A stretch of DNA of 64,000 nucleotides, taken from Sphingomonas sp. DG1-23. GTDB taxonomy: Bacteria > Pseudomonadota > Alphaproteobacteria > Sphingomonadales > Sphingomonadaceae. The DNA lies in assembly GCF_030730875.1 (NCBI RefSeq), contig NZ_JAVAMA010000005.1, forward strand, positions 186,001 to 250,000, given 5' to 3'. Shown here piece after piece: positions 8,490 through 17,189 of the stretch. Position 1 is the first letter of the stretch. Each line of letters begins with the position of its first letter. The notes beneath the pieces were generated by a model, which saw only the letters and a program-made list of their open reading frames with translations, was not told the DNA's origin and searched no databases. Made by a program: the position numbers and the translations under genes.

Positions 8490-9602
8490 ATGAAGGCGAC
8501 GATCGAACGCGCAACTCTGTTGAGGGGCCTCAGCCACGTCCAGTCGGTGGTCGAGCGGCGCAACACGATCCCGATCTTGTCCAACGTGCTGATTGAGGCG
8601 CAGGGCGGCGGCACGATGCGGCTGATGGCGACCGATCTCGACCTGCAGATCGACGAGACGATCGCCGCCGCGGTCGACCAGCCGGGCGCGATCACTGTCT
8701 CGGCGCACACTTTGTTCGACATCGTCCGCAAGCTTCCCGAAGGCTCGCAGGTCGAGCTCGCCGCGGCGGAAGGGCGGATCACGGTCAATGCCGGCCGCGC
8801 CAAGTTCACGCTGGCGACCTTGCCGCGCGACGATTTCCCGATGATCGCCGAGGGCGAATTGCCGACGACGTTCGAGCTTCCCGCCGAGACGCTCAAGCAG
8901 ATCATCGACAAGACCCGCTTCGCGATCTCGACCGAAGAGACGCGCTATTATCTCAACGGCATCTTCCTCCACGTCACCGACGAGGCGACGCCGATGCTCA
9001 AGGCCGCGGCGACCGACGGCCACCGTCTCGCCCGGGTCACCGTCGCGCGCCCCGACGGGGCCGACGGCATGCCCGACGTGATCGTGCCGCGTAAGTGCGT
9101 CGCCGAGCTGCGGAAGCTGCTCGACGAAGTCGACGGTTCGGTCGGCGTATCGCTGTCGGGATCGAAGATCCGCTTCGATCTCGGCCAGGCGATCCTGACC
9201 TCGAAGCTGATCGACGGTACCTTCCCCGATTACAGCCGGGTGATCCCGACCGCGAACGACAAGATCCTCAAGATCGACCCGAAGAGCTTCATGCAGGGCG
9301 TCGACCGCGTCTCGACGATCGCCACCGAAAAGACCCGCGCGGTGAAGATGGCGCTCGATCGCGACAAGATCATCCTGTCGGTGACCAGCCCCGAAAACGG
9401 CGCAGCCGCCGAGGAAGTGCCGGGCGATTACGCCGCGATGCCGTTCGAGATCGGCTTCAACAGCCGCTATCTGATGGACATTCTCGGCCAGATCGAAGGC
9501 GACCTCGTCGAGGTTCACCTCGCCGACGCCGCGGCGCCGACCCTGATCCGCGAGAATGACACCTCGCCGGCACTGTACGTGCTGATGCCGATGCGTGTCT
9601 GA
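8490..9602 (+). CDS. dnaN: DNA polymerase III beta subunit (sliding clamp)
   Basis: The 370-residue protein begins MKATIERATLLRGLSHVQSV and shows the three clamp domains of about 120 residues each. Typical segments include LSNVLIEA, TRYYLNGIFLH, ATDGHRLA and PMRV at the C-terminus. It forms the ring that tethers polymerase III to DNA. GTG 8487 immediately precedes the ATG; I prefer ATG 8490, with GGGGG nine bases upstream. dnaA is not adjacent here, and recF lies about 3 kb downstream with unrelated genes between. Confidence 0.98.
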   Translation: MKATIERATLLRGLSHVQSVVERRNTIPILSNVLIEAQGGGTMRLMATDLDLQIDETIAAAVDQPGAITVSAHTLFDIVRKLPEGSQVELAAAEGRITVNAGRAKFTLATLPRDDFPMIAEGELPTTFELPAETLKQIIDKTRFAISTEETRYYLNGIFLHVTDEATPMLKAAATDGHRLARVTVARPDGADGMPDVIVPRKCVAELRKLLDEVDGSVGVSLSGSKIRFDLGQAILTSKLIDGTFPDYSRVIPTANDKILKIDPKSFMQGVDRVSTIATEKTRAVKMALDRDKIILSVTSPENGAAAEEVPGDYAAMPFEIGFNSRYLMDILGQIEGDLVEVHLADAAAPTLIRENDTSPALYVLMPMRV

Positions 9603-9696
9603 ATCGCGACGAATCGTGCCCACTTATCCACGTATTTCCGCGAGTCGCATCAATACGTAGGATTTTGTTCGGGCATGACGTGGTACAGCGCCGCCC

Positions 9697-9858
9697 ATGC
9701 ACGGACTGGAAGCCTTGGTAGCCTTCAACGACCGCCGCGCGAGCGAAGAGCGCGAACGGGCGGAGCGTGCCGCCAATTCGCGCGACCGCGCACTGCACCT
9801 CGAGATGGCATCGATCTTCGAGCGCCGCGCCGACATCCGCAAGCGGCTGCTCCAATAA
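9697..9858 (+). CDS. Small charged protein (53 aa), hypothetical
   Basis: ATG 9697 opens a 53-codon frame, MHGLEALVAFNDRRASEERE to TAA 9856. It is rich in Arg, Glu and Ala with a heptad-like pattern, so it is probably one long helix or coiled coil. The spacing fits a gene between dnaN (rightward) and the leftward lipoprotein, and no competing frame looks coding. No family is recognised and no convincing ribosome-binding site is visible, so expression is unproven. Confidence 0.5.
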   Translation: MHGLEALVAFNDRRASEERERAERAANSRDRALHLEMASIFERRADIRKRLLQ

Positions 9859-9884
9859 TCGCTGCGCCTGGCGGGCGCCCCAAA

Positions 9885-10229
9885 TTACTGCGCCTTGAGC
9901 GCGCTCACATCGGCGCGCGCGCGATCGCGGACGGCGCGCATCCGCGCCTCGGCATGCCGCTCGACGATCCTCGCGTCCTTGCGCAGCGCCTCGGCGCGAG
10001 TCCGCAATCGCTCGGCCTCGAAGCCGTTGGCGATCGCGGCCTGGCCCGAAAGCGTGTCGGCCTCGGCGCGGATCTGCCCGATCTGGTTCTTCGAGGCCGA
10101 TTCGATCGCTTCGGCCTCGGCCGCGGCGGCATCCTGAATATTGGCGATCGCCGCCTGTTCGGGGCTCTGCGGGCCGCATGCCGCGAGCATCAGGCCCAGC
10201 AAGGCGGCGGGCGCGGTCCAGCTTCGCAT
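9885..10229 (-). CDS. Small predicted lipoprotein with long helix
   Basis: This 114-residue protein has a lipoprotein signal MRSWTAPAALLGLMLAAC (lipobox LAAC, Cys 18). An almost uninterrupted Ala/Glu/Arg-rich helix follows (IANIQDAAAAEAEAIESAS onward), consistent with a coiled coil anchored by lipid to a membrane. GGGAGGA precedes ATG 10229 at good spacing; the frame upstream is a shadow of the coq4 strand. No family is recognised. Confidence 0.75.
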   Translation of the reverse strand: MRSWTAPAALLGLMLAACGPQSPEQAAIANIQDAAAAEAEAIESASKNQIGQIRAEADTLSGQAAIANGFEAERLRTRAEALRKDARIVERHAEARMRAVRDRARADVSALKAQ

Positions 10230-10320
10230 CGGTCTTCCTCCCTCTTCGCTTCCCCAACAGGGTAGCGCCGCCTTAAGTTGCGCGCGACAGGATTGAACTT
10301 TCGCGCGCTTGCTGCTATTT

Positions 10321-10330
10321 ACACTAGTGT
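10321..10330. promoter_or_regulatory. Candidate operator ACACTAGTGT upstream of coq4-like gene
   Basis: A perfect 10-bp palindrome, extended to TTACACTAGTGTCA, lies 23 bp upstream of the coq4-like ATG. The size and position fit a TetR-type operator, but no regulator gene is adjacent. Confidence 0.35.
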
Positions 10331-10352
10331 CAGTAGAACGAGCAGGCAGATC

Positions 10353-11114
10353 ATGGCGACGCAGATACAAGAGCCGTTCAATCCCGGCATCCCGATGAAG
10401 CGCGAATGGGGCACTGCGCTTTCGGCGCTGCGCCGGCTGCTCGCCAATGGCGACGATACCGAGCAGGTGTTCCGCATCATGCGCGCGCTGAACGGCGACG
10501 TCACGCAGAAGAATTACCGCAAATTGCTGACCGTGCCCGGCGGCGGCAAGCTCGCCTATCGTCGGCTCGAGCTCGCCGAGCGGCTCTCGGATCGCCGCTG
10601 GGTCGACGGTTTCGCGTCGGACACGGTCGGCGGGACCTATCGCAGCTTCCTCGACGCCACCGGCTATTCGGCCAAGGGGCTCGCCGAAGTGAGCGTCAAT
10701 GCGATCGGCGATCAGGCGCTCGAGATCGAGCATCCCTATGCGTGGATGGGCCGCCGCGAGCGCGACATCCACGATCTTTGGCACGTGCTCACCGGCTACA
10801 AGGCCGACGAGCATCTCGGCGAGGCGTGCCTCGTCGCTTTCTCCTACGCGCAGACCGGCGGGCTCGGCTGGGCGTTCATCGCCGCCGGCGCAGCGCTCAA
10901 GAGCATCCGCATCACCGGCAAGCTCGATTTCTTCCGCGCGGTGATCGAGGGCTATCGCCGCGGCAGGCAGGCGGGCTGGCTGCACGGCGAGGATTACGAG
11001 GCCCTGCTCGCCGAGCCGCTCGACGTCGCGCGCCGCCGGCTCAACATCGCCGAGCCCAAAGCCTATCGCGTCGCGCAGGCGAGCCTCGATGCCGCGGGAT
11101 TGAGCGGGATCTAG
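10353..11114 (+). CDS. coq4: Coq4 family protein (ubiquinone biosynthesis)
   Basis: The 253-residue protein contains IHDLWHVLTGY, matching the Coq4 HDxxH metal-binding signature, with an acidic residue following (HLGEACL). Coq4 proteins act in ubiquinone biosynthesis; recent work attributes oxidative C1 decarboxylation of the quinone precursor to the eukaryotic protein. MATQIQEPF at ATG 10353 is the probable start; the frame opens 75 bases earlier without a plausible signal. A palindrome lies just upstream. It ends convergently with a four-base overlap on the next gene. Bacterial members are poorly studied, so the exact role is inferred. Confidence 0.87.
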   Translation: MATQIQEPFNPGIPMKREWGTALSALRRLLANGDDTEQVFRIMRALNGDVTQKNYRKLLTVPGGGKLAYRRLELAERLSDRRWVDGFASDTVGGTYRSFLDATGYSAKGLAEVSVNAIGDQALEIEHPYAWMGRRERDIHDLWHVLTGYKADEHLGEACLVAFSYAQTGGLGWAFIAAGAALKSIRITGKLDFFRAVIEGYRRGRQAGWLHGEDYEALLAEPLDVARRRLNIAEPKAYRVAQASLDAAGLSGI

Positions 11115-11827
11115 GGCAACGGCGGGGCTTCGGGGACTTCGTCCGCGTCCGCCGGTTCGGAGCGCTTCGACATCGCCTGATCGAAAGCCGCGGAATCCAT
11201 CACCGGCCCCGGCAGCGCGAACCGCGCCGCATCGATCTGGGCGGCGCTGACCGAACGGAGCTGCACTTCCTCTCCCAGGCTGAGGCGCAAAGGTGCGCCC
11301 TTGGCCATCACCTCGCGCAGCGCCTCGCCGAAATTCGACGCGGGGAGCATCGCGCCGAACGTCTCCAGCCCGGCATCGAGGACGTTCATGAACACCATGC
11401 CGACGGGCGCGAGATCGCGGTCGGCGCTCATCACCGCCCGAATCGAATTTCCGTCGCTATCCGCCACCCGGATGGACCAGGAGGTCCCACGGCGGCCGGC
11501 GACGACTTCCTCGCCGGCGCTGCCGATCCGCACATCGCGGCGTTCCCCGGAAGGGGGAAATGTCCCCGCCACCATGTTCTTCGCCAGCTTCAGAAACGCC
11601 TGCCGCTCGACGACCAGCGGCACGGCGCCCTGAAAGATCACGACATAGTCCGTGCCGGCCCGGCGCAGCAGCATGACCTTGCCGGCGACTTCGGCACGAT
11701 AGTCGCCATTGTCGTCGACTTCGACCGACAGCGTATCGCGGCCCACCGCATAATGTGCGGTGACGTCGGCCGCCGCCGGCAGCGGCGCGAGCGTCAGTGC
11801 GATCGCAAGCACCGCTGTCCGGCGCAT
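11111..11827 (-). CDS. Exported hypothetical protein, paralogue of its upstream neighbour
   Basis: This 238-residue protein has a signal peptide ending LPAAA (about residue 21). The mature N-terminus, VTAHYAVGRDTLSVEVDDNG, aligns by eye with VTARYTLGGGSGSVTVQAANG of the preceding gene. Both also share an FALP motif near the C-terminus. ATG 11827 overlaps the upstream stop in TGATG, so the pair is translationally coupled. It is probably periplasmic. No known family is recognised with confidence. Confidence 0.75.
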   Translation of the reverse strand: MRRTAVLAIALTLAPLPAAADVTAHYAVGRDTLSVEVDDNGDYRAEVAGKVMLLRRAGTDYVVIFQGAVPLVVERQAFLKLAKNMVAGTFPPSGERRDVRIGSAGEEVVAGRRGTSWSIRVADSDGNSIRAVMSADRDLAPVGMVFMNVLDAGLETFGAMLPASNFGEALREVMAKGAPLRLSLGEEVQLRSVSAAQIDAARFALPGPVMDSAAFDQAMSKRSEPADADEVPEAPPLP

Positions 11828-12630
11828 CACTTGGCCTTGGGCGCCGGAGCGGGTGCCGGCGCAGGCGCAGGCGCGGCCGTCGGCGCGCCATCGGCCGAAG
11901 GCTGGACCGGCATCGGCGGCTGGGCCGCCTTGGCGGCGTCGCGCGCAGCGGTCAGGCGCGCCTTGAGCGCGGCTTTGTCGAGCACCGTCGGCAGCGCGAA
12001 GACCTTGGCGTCGATCGGCGCCTTCTCGACCTTGTCGAGCTTGAGCGAATTGTCGAAGCGCAGCACCATGCCCTTGCCGAGCATCTCCTCGATGCGCTTT
12101 TCGAGATTGCCCGCGCCGCCCTGCAGCTTCTGCATCCCGGCACCCAGCTTGGTCTGCATCGCCAATGCCTTGCCGACATGGGCATAAGCAGGATCGCTGC
12201 TGATCACTGCCTCGACGGTCTCGCCCGCCGGGCCCTTGGCCGGATCCTTGGGGGTGACCTTCCAGATGTCGCCCTTGATCCCGGCCAAGGTGTCGGTGCC
12301 GGTCTTGGCCAGCTCATACTCGCTCTGCGGCGGGGTCGGGGCGGGCTTCATCCCGTCGGCGCGCATCATCTCGCCGATCACCGCGAGGAAATCGTCCATC
12401 TTCGCGGCGAAGGCGCCCTTGGGATCGGTGATCAGCATGTAATCGGTGTCGCCCTTGTGGACGAGCGCCTGCTGGCCGCTCTCGACGCGCGCGTCGCCAT
12501 TGGCCGCGGCCTGGACGGTGACCGATCCCGAGCCGCCGCCGAGCGTATAGCGGGCAGTGACGTCCTCGGGTGCCTTCGAGCAGGCGGAAAGAGCGAGTGC
12601 CGCGACGGCGGCGAGACAGATACGGATCAT
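11827..12630 (-). CDS. Predicted lipoprotein, paralogue of its downstream neighbour
   Basis: This 267-residue protein starts MIRICLAAVAALALSAC, a lipoprotein signal with lipobox LSAC. A beta-rich domain follows (VTARYTLG, DYMLITDPKGAF), then a helical part and a Pro/Ala tail near residue 240-267 (APAPAPAPAPAPKAK). The protein likely sits in the periplasm as a lipoprotein with a flexible tail. It is the first gene of a two-gene unit with a non-lipidated paralogue. Function unknown. Confidence 0.77.
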   Translation of the reverse strand: MIRICLAAVAALALSACSKAPEDVTARYTLGGGSGSVTVQAAANGDARVESGQQALVHKGDTDYMLITDPKGAFAAKMDDFLAVIGEMMRADGMKPAPTPPQSEYELAKTGTDTLAGIKGDIWKVTPKDPAKGPAGETVEAVISSDPAYAHVGKALAMQTKLGAGMQKLQGGAGNLEKRIEEMLGKGMVLRFDNSLKLDKVEKAPIDAKVFALPTVLDKAALKARLTAARDAAKAAQPPMPVQPSADGAPTAAPAPAPAPAPAPKAK

Positions 12631-12701
12631 GGAATCTCCTTTTGCGCCTTCATCGGCGAAGCGCTGTCCGGCGGCAAGTGGCTGCGCTAGAGCATGGATA
12701 A

Positions 12702-13772
12702 ATGACCGTCACGCGACTTGTCCTCACTGATTTTCGCAACCATGCCGACGCGAGCCTCGCCGCCGGCGCCGGCTTCGTCGTGCTCACCGGCGAAAATGGC
12801 GCGGGCAAGACCAACGTGCTCGAGGCGGTATCGCTGCTCGCACCCGGGCGCGGCCTGCGCCGCGCGCCGCTCGGCGAGATGGCGCGGCAGGGCGCGGCCG
12901 GCGGCTTCGGCGTGGCGGCCGCGCTCGGCGATGTCGAGATCGGCACCGGCACCCAGCCCGACGCGCCCGAGCGCCGGCTGGTGCGGATCAACGGCGCCGC
13001 CGCCGCGGCGGCGACGCTCGCCGAATGGGTGACCGTCTTGTGGCTCACGCCGGCGATGGACCGGCTGTTCGTCGAAGGTCCCGGCGAGCGCCGTCGTTTC
13101 CTCGATCGGCTCACGCTCGCGCTCGCGCCCGGCCACGCCCAGCATGCGACGCGCTACGAGGCCGCGATGCGCCAGCGCAACCGGTTGCTCGCCGACGAGG
13201 CGCCCGCCGATCCCGAATGGCTGTCTGCACTCGAGGCGCGGATGGCCGAGCATGGCGCGGCGATCGATGCGGCGCGCCGCGACATGGTGACGACGCTGGC
13301 CGCGCAGATCGAGCACCAGCCCGAAAGCGTCTTCGCGCGCGCGGGCATCACGATCGACGGATGGGGGGGCGATGCGCATGCGCTGGCCCGCGAATTGCGC
13401 GACGGCCGCCGCCGCGACGCCGCCGCCGGACGCACCCTGGCCGGTCCGCACCGCGCCGATCTGCTCGTCACCCATCTCGGCAAGGCCCAGCCCGCGCATC
13501 TCTGCTCGACCGGCGAGCAAAAGGCGCTGCTGCTCGGCCTCGTCCTCGCGCATGCCGAGCTTGTCGCCGACCGCGTCGGCCGCGCGCCGATCCTGCTGCT
13601 CGACGAAGTCGCCGCGCACCTCGATCCGGGCCGGCGCGCGGCCTTGTTCGAGCGGCTGGCAGGCAAGGGCCAGGTGTGGATGACGGGCACCGAACCCGAA
13701 TTGTTCGACGCCGTCCCCGGCGGCGCGACGCGCTACGTCGTTGCCAATGGAACGGTCGAAACCAGCAATTAG
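12702..13772 (+). CDS. recF: DNA replication and repair protein RecF
   Basis: The 356-residue protein has an SMC-like ATPase: Walker A GENGAGKT (about residues 30-37), signature region [15 protein letters not shown], and Walker [14 protein letters not shown]. The N-terminus [11 protein letters not shown] is diagnostic. RecF loads RecA at gaps with RecO and RecR. It lies near dnaN and gyrB, an echo of the ancestral dnaA-dnaN-recF-gyrB order with insertions. No strong ribosome-binding site is seen before ATG 12702. Confidence 0.96.
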   Translation: MTVTRLVLTDFRNHADASLAAGAGFVVLTGENGAGKTNVLEAVSLLAPGRGLRRAPLGEMARQGAAGGFGVAAALGDVEIGTGTQPDAPERRLVRINGAAAAAATLAEWVTVLWLTPAMDRLFVEGPGERRRFLDRLTLALAPGHAQHATRYEAAMRQRNRLLADEAPADPEWLSALEARMAEHGAAIDAARRDMVTTLAAQIEHQPESVFARAGITIDGWGGDAHALARELRDGRRRDAAAGRTLAGPHRADLLVTHLGKAQPAHLCSTGEQKALLLGLVLAHAELVADRVGRAPILLLDEVAAHLDPGRRAALFERLAGKGQVWMTGTEPELFDAVPGGATRYVVANGTVETSN

Positions 13773-13865
13773 CACAGACGACACCTTCCGCCCCGTTCCC
13801 TGCCATTCCCGGCATGAACAGCATTTCCCGGTTGCGGACGTTCACCCAGCGTGAGACTCTGCCAT

Positions 13866-14222
13866 ATGCAGGTCAGCGTATACGAAGGTGAAATGCTAGT
13901 CGGAACCGCTGTTCTAGAGCATTTGGATCCGCCGATGGGCGTGGCTTTCGGTCCATTCTCACCTTCTAGTTACTACAACTTCACCGCATACGCGAATACG
14001 GTTGAGGGGAATTATGTAGGCGACCGGGGCCAATCACTGTCTACCACCGCCGTTCAGCACGGCACGCTCGCTACGGCGGCAATCGCTATCGCTGACTGGT
14101 CTGCCTCTAACCTCGGCATGGAGCTAACGCTGTTTTTGAAGGACGGGGAAGACTTCGCCGCGCTATTTGCCGGGCACCCGGATTACGGGGCGTATTATCC
14201 GCACCTCGACGAGGGCAGCTAA
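13866..14222 (+). CDS. Hypothetical protein in a low-GC stretch
   Basis: The frame codes for 118 residues from ATG 13866 (MQVSVYEGEMLVGTAVLEHL), with a GTG 15 bases earlier as the alternative. The sequence is globular, acidic, and has no signal or membrane segment. The N-terminus (LVGTAVLEHLDPPMGVAFGPF) looks like a beta-rich fold. GC content is visibly lower than in recF next door, which suggests transfer. I recognise no family. It may belong with the other orphan genes up to 15 kb. Confidence 0.6.
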   Translation: MQVSVYEGEMLVGTAVLEHLDPPMGVAFGPFSPSSYYNFTAYANTVEGNYVGDRGQSLSTTAVQHGTLATAAIAIADWSASNLGMELTLFLKDGEDFAALFAGHPDYGAYYPHLDEGS

Positions 14223-14337
14223 GCGCCACCCCCGCGCCAAAAGCCGCCGGACCGCTTTCCACCAATCCCGGCCGTCGGCGAGGCCCAAGCCGGTACCAGA
14301 AGCGGAATGGCAGGAAACGCCCCGATTGGGGACCTGA

Positions 14338-14757
14338 TCAGACCTGTGGGAGGGTCCAGCGGGCCGTAGGCTCTGCCGGGGTCAGGACATCGAACGATCC
14401 GTCGTCCGAAACCACGCGATAGTGCTTATAGGGTCGGTCGGGGGTCCATAGATTTTCGCGATGTGACGAGAGCCAACTGGAGTTCATCACTTCCATCATC
14501 GGCCAGAGGTATCTGGCGAAGGGGTGGTTTTTCAGCCTCGGATAATCATCGGCAACCGTGACGAGAGGGGAGGCGAGTTCACTGAAGCAGCCGAATATCT
14601 CGGCCTCAAGAAAATCAATCTGGAGGTCGCGCTCATGGCCGTAAAACGAGTAGATGGCCCTTAGCGTCACACGTTCAGGACCGCCTGCCACGTCGATGCC
14701 ACAGGGAAGCTGGGGCAAGTCCGGCAACGGCGACCAAGGCCTGATGAGATTGTCCAT
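14338..14757 (-). CDS. Hypothetical protein (orphan)
   Basis: From ATG 14757 (MDNLIRPWSPLPDLPQ) this frame gives 139 residues rich in Trp, Tyr, Asp and Pro, soluble and acidic, ending WTLPQV. The composition (FLEAEIFGCFSELASPLV, DDYPRLKNHPFARYLW) resembles small single-domain accessory proteins such as immunity proteins, but no family is recognised. The frame remains open to 15003 with lower-quality sequence. No ribosome-binding site is evident, so start and expression are uncertain. Confidence 0.5.
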   Translation of the reverse strand: MDNLIRPWSPLPDLPQLPCGIDVAGGPERVTLRAIYSFYGHERDLQIDFLEAEIFGCFSELASPLVTVADDYPRLKNHPFARYLWPMMEVMNSSWLSSHRENLWTPDRPYKHYRVVSDDGSFDVLTPAEPTARWTLPQV

Positions 14758-15519
14758 CGTCGTACTGCTACTAGATCCAATCGGCCCGCGCCAATGACGG
14801 CTTCCCACCCACGTCGGCCATTCAGCGGAGAGACGACCGCCCCAAGAGCTGCCAGGCTGCAATCGCCCCGATTCCTGCCGGTCGCGGATTATGAACCTGC
14901 TGCAGATGCGGTCGTCTTCGTACTCTCGGAACATCCGGTGCGGCTCGCGGGGTAGCCGGGACGCAAGAACTGGACGAGAGCACCGAGCGCCCCGGCGTCT
15001 CATTGGAGACGCCCGTGAAGTACACGGTCTTCAAGATTCGACCAGGTCTTTTCGGGCCGTATCGACTCTGTTCATCGAAATCGGCCCAAGGCCGGTCGTC
15101 GCCCCGGCAACGGACAGCAATTCGCGCCGGGGCGACTACCGCCAGCGAGCAATCGCTGCGGAAGGCGACAGCCCGTCCAAGCCATCGACAATTGGTATAA
15201 CAGCGCAGGGGGTGGAAGAGCGGCGACGTCCGGTCACCCGTTGCCGTGACGCAGTTGCGGGTCGAAGATAGGGACGTTCGGCAGCGCGGGAGGGAGCCCA
15301 TAACTGGTACTATCATATTGCTATAAAGCGATATTTTCTGAAACCGCTTCTACGGTCCCCACATTTTTCCCCACACCTGGAGCGAGATTTCGTGGGGCGA
15401 TACGCCATCCGTTGAGACGATGGCGTCGAGTCGAGCGTCTGCTTCGCGCCCCACTTGCAGTCGTTCGAGGCTCCTGGGCATATTCCCGAAAGCTGCCATC
15501 CACCCAACCTCCTGGCGAC
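14758..15519. other. Gene-poor accessory stretch with degenerate repeat
   Basis: I see no convincing coding sequence in this stretch; the open frames have poor composition. At about 15463-15500 there is TCGAGGCTCCTGGGCATATTCCCGAAAGCTGCCAT-like sequence that recurs, inverted, near 26210-26255. It looks like decayed mobile or repeat DNA at the edge of the accessory region. Confidence 0.5.
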
Positions 15520-15747
15520 TCAAGGCTCGCGATTGTGTGCTTGTCGAAGGAGCCACTTTCCCCAGCGGAACATGCCAAACCCGATTGCGAATGGAATGCC
15601 ACCAACCAAGAGCGGCAGGAGCAAAACGGATGGTTCCTCGAACACCATCCCGGCGCCCATCGCGACCACGGCCAGCGAGCATAGCCCGCTGCAGGTCATG
15701 ATCAGGATGCCCACACCCAGCAGCAGGCCGCCGAAAAGCTGGCTCAT
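15520..15747 (-). CDS. Small membrane protein, coupled to radical SAM gene
   Basis: The protein is 75 residues with two hydrophobic helices (GGLLLGVGILIMTCSGLCSL and LLLPLLVGGIPFAIGFGMF) and a basic C-terminal tail WGKWLLRQAHNREP. ATG 15747 overlaps the stop of the radical SAM gene by four bases, so it is probably translated with it. No family is recognised. Context suggests an accessory membrane component of the radical SAM/Lgt-like operon. Confidence 0.7.
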   Translation of the reverse strand: MSQLFGGLLLGVGILIMTCSGLCSLAVVAMGAGMVFEEPSVLLLPLLVGGIPFAIGFGMFRWGKWLLRQAHNREP

Positions 15748-17189
15748 CGGATCGCCCTCGCGCGTGCCAGCACTGCCGCGCCCTCCGCGCCCGGCCGGTA
15801 GAAGGTATTGTACGTATCGAAGGGAATGATCCGGCCGTCGGGCGTGGTGAAGTGCACGCAGCTGCGCTTCACTGTCGCCAGGTCGAAATTATATCGATCG
15901 AGGAACTGGAGGATCACCACGCGGAAGCTGTTGGCGTAATTCAGATCCTCCGGGACCAGCGCCTGAGGCAGGCAGCACAGGACCCCAGCGAGCTTCTCCT
16001 CGGTGTTGCACTGCGTCGTGGCGAGGCTGAGAAGATCGAGGATCGCCTGGCGTAGCGCGGGATAGGCCTCGTAGCTGATTGTGTTCGGCCCTTGCAGGAT
16101 CAACTCGCGCGGCAGCAGCGAAGTGATCGGCGTCACCGTGCGCCCATCGCGCAAGCCGTAGCCGATACAAATCTGGTCGGGATTGCAAGGCAACGGGATC
16201 ATGTCCTCCGCATCGAACACGCCGGCCTTCACGACCTCCCGGCGGATCTGGCTGAGCAGCATGCGATTGGATTTGGCATCGAAACCATCATTGCGTCCGG
16301 CATCCTGCACCGGCTGGAAGGTCACGCCGCGCACGCACGACCATTCGAGCGCGTGATTTACGATGGCAGCGATCTCGCAGTCATTGACGCCCCGTTTCAC
16401 GACCGCCACCAGCGTGGTCGACAGGCCCACGCGCTCCAGCGCCTCCAGCGCCGCGCGGCGGATCCGCGACAGGCGGGCACCGCGCAGATTGACCAGCGCC
16501 TCGTCGTCCAGGCTGTCGAACTGAAGATAGACTTCGAGCCGCGGCGCGTAGCTGGCCAATCGATCGACGAACGTTGCGTCCTGCGCGATCCGGACGCCGT
16601 TGGTGTTGATCATGACGTGACGGATCGGGCGACGCTTCACCGCATCGAGTATCTCAAAGAATTGCGGATGCAGCGTGGGCTCGCCTCCAGAGAGCTGGAC
16701 TAGATCCGGCTCGCCCTCGCTCTCCACGAGCGCATCGAGCATGCCTTCGACGACCTCGAGCGGCAAATGGCCACCATGCATATCCTCGGCATCGGCGAAG
16801 CAGACGGGACAGGCCAGATTGCATGCGGAATTGATCTCGACGATCGCGAGACAACTATGCTGCTCGTGATCAGGGCAGAGGCCGCAATCGAACGGGCAGC
16901 CGGCCTCCGTCCGTGTCTGGGTGTGAAGCGGGCGGTCCCCCGGCTTGAGCCAGTCCTTCTGCGAGCGCCAATATGCAAGGTCGTCGCTGATCAGCGTTTT
17001 CTGAACTCCGTGCACGCGGCAGCGCTTGAGATAGTAGACCCGCTCGTCTTCGATGATGACCTTGGCGGGCACCGTCTCCAGGCAGGTCTCGCACAGGCTC
17101 GTGGTCTGCCCATGGAAGATGTAGGGCGCCGCCTTGCGGTCAGGCGAAGGCAGGACGGGCGCGTCCGCGAGTGATCCAGAGGAATGCAT
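15744..17189 (-). CDS. Radical SAM protein of the Tes/MJ0619-like class
   Basis: The 481-residue protein has an N-terminal CETC and KRCRVHG cysteine region (about residues 33-60) and then GCPFDCGLCPDH (about 97-108). The radical SAM cluster motif is CNLACPVC (about 122-129), followed by LSGGEPTLHP. This layout matches the class that includes archaeal tetraether synthase Tes, which joins lipid chains by C-C bonds, and many uncharacterised bacterial proteins. ATG 17189 gives a 50-bp overlap with the upstream Lgt-like gene, so co-expression is very likely. A lipid or lipid-linked substrate is inferred from class and neighbour; it is not shown by the sequence. Confidence 0.85.
   Translation of the reverse strand: MHSSGSLADAPVLPSPDRKAAPYIFHGQTTSLCETCLETVPAKVIIEDERVYYLKRCRVHGVQKTLISDDLAYWRSQKDWLKPGDRPLHTQTRTEAGCPFDCGLCPDHEQHSCLAIVEINSACNLACPVCFADAEDMHGGHLPLEVVEGMLDALVESEGEPDLVQLSGGEPTLHPQFFEILDAVKRRPIRHVMINTNGVRIAQDATFVDRLASYAPRLEVYLQFDSLDDEALVNLRGARLSRIRRAALEALERVGLSTTLVAVVKRGVNDCEIAAIVNHALEWSCVRGVTFQPVQDAGRNDGFDAKSNRMLLSQIRREVVKAGVFDAEDMIPLPCNPDQICIGYGLRDGRTVTPITSLLPRELILQGPNTISYEAYPALRQAILDLLSLATTQCNTEEKLAGVLCCLPQALVPEDLNYANSFRVVILQFLDRYNFDLATVKRSCVHFTTPDGRIIPFDTYNTFYRPGAEGAAVLARARAIR

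Noticed and set aside
14822..15316. A 164-codon leftward frame
   Set aside because: No start signal, erratic composition and overlap with degenerate repeat sequence; not supported as a gene.
15744..17189. ArsS- or PqqE/NirJ-type assignment for the radical SAM protein
   Set aside because: The N-terminal cysteine clusters and GCPFDCGLCPDH fit the Tes/MJ0619 class better; proximity to ars genes alone is not evidence for an arsenosugar enzyme.
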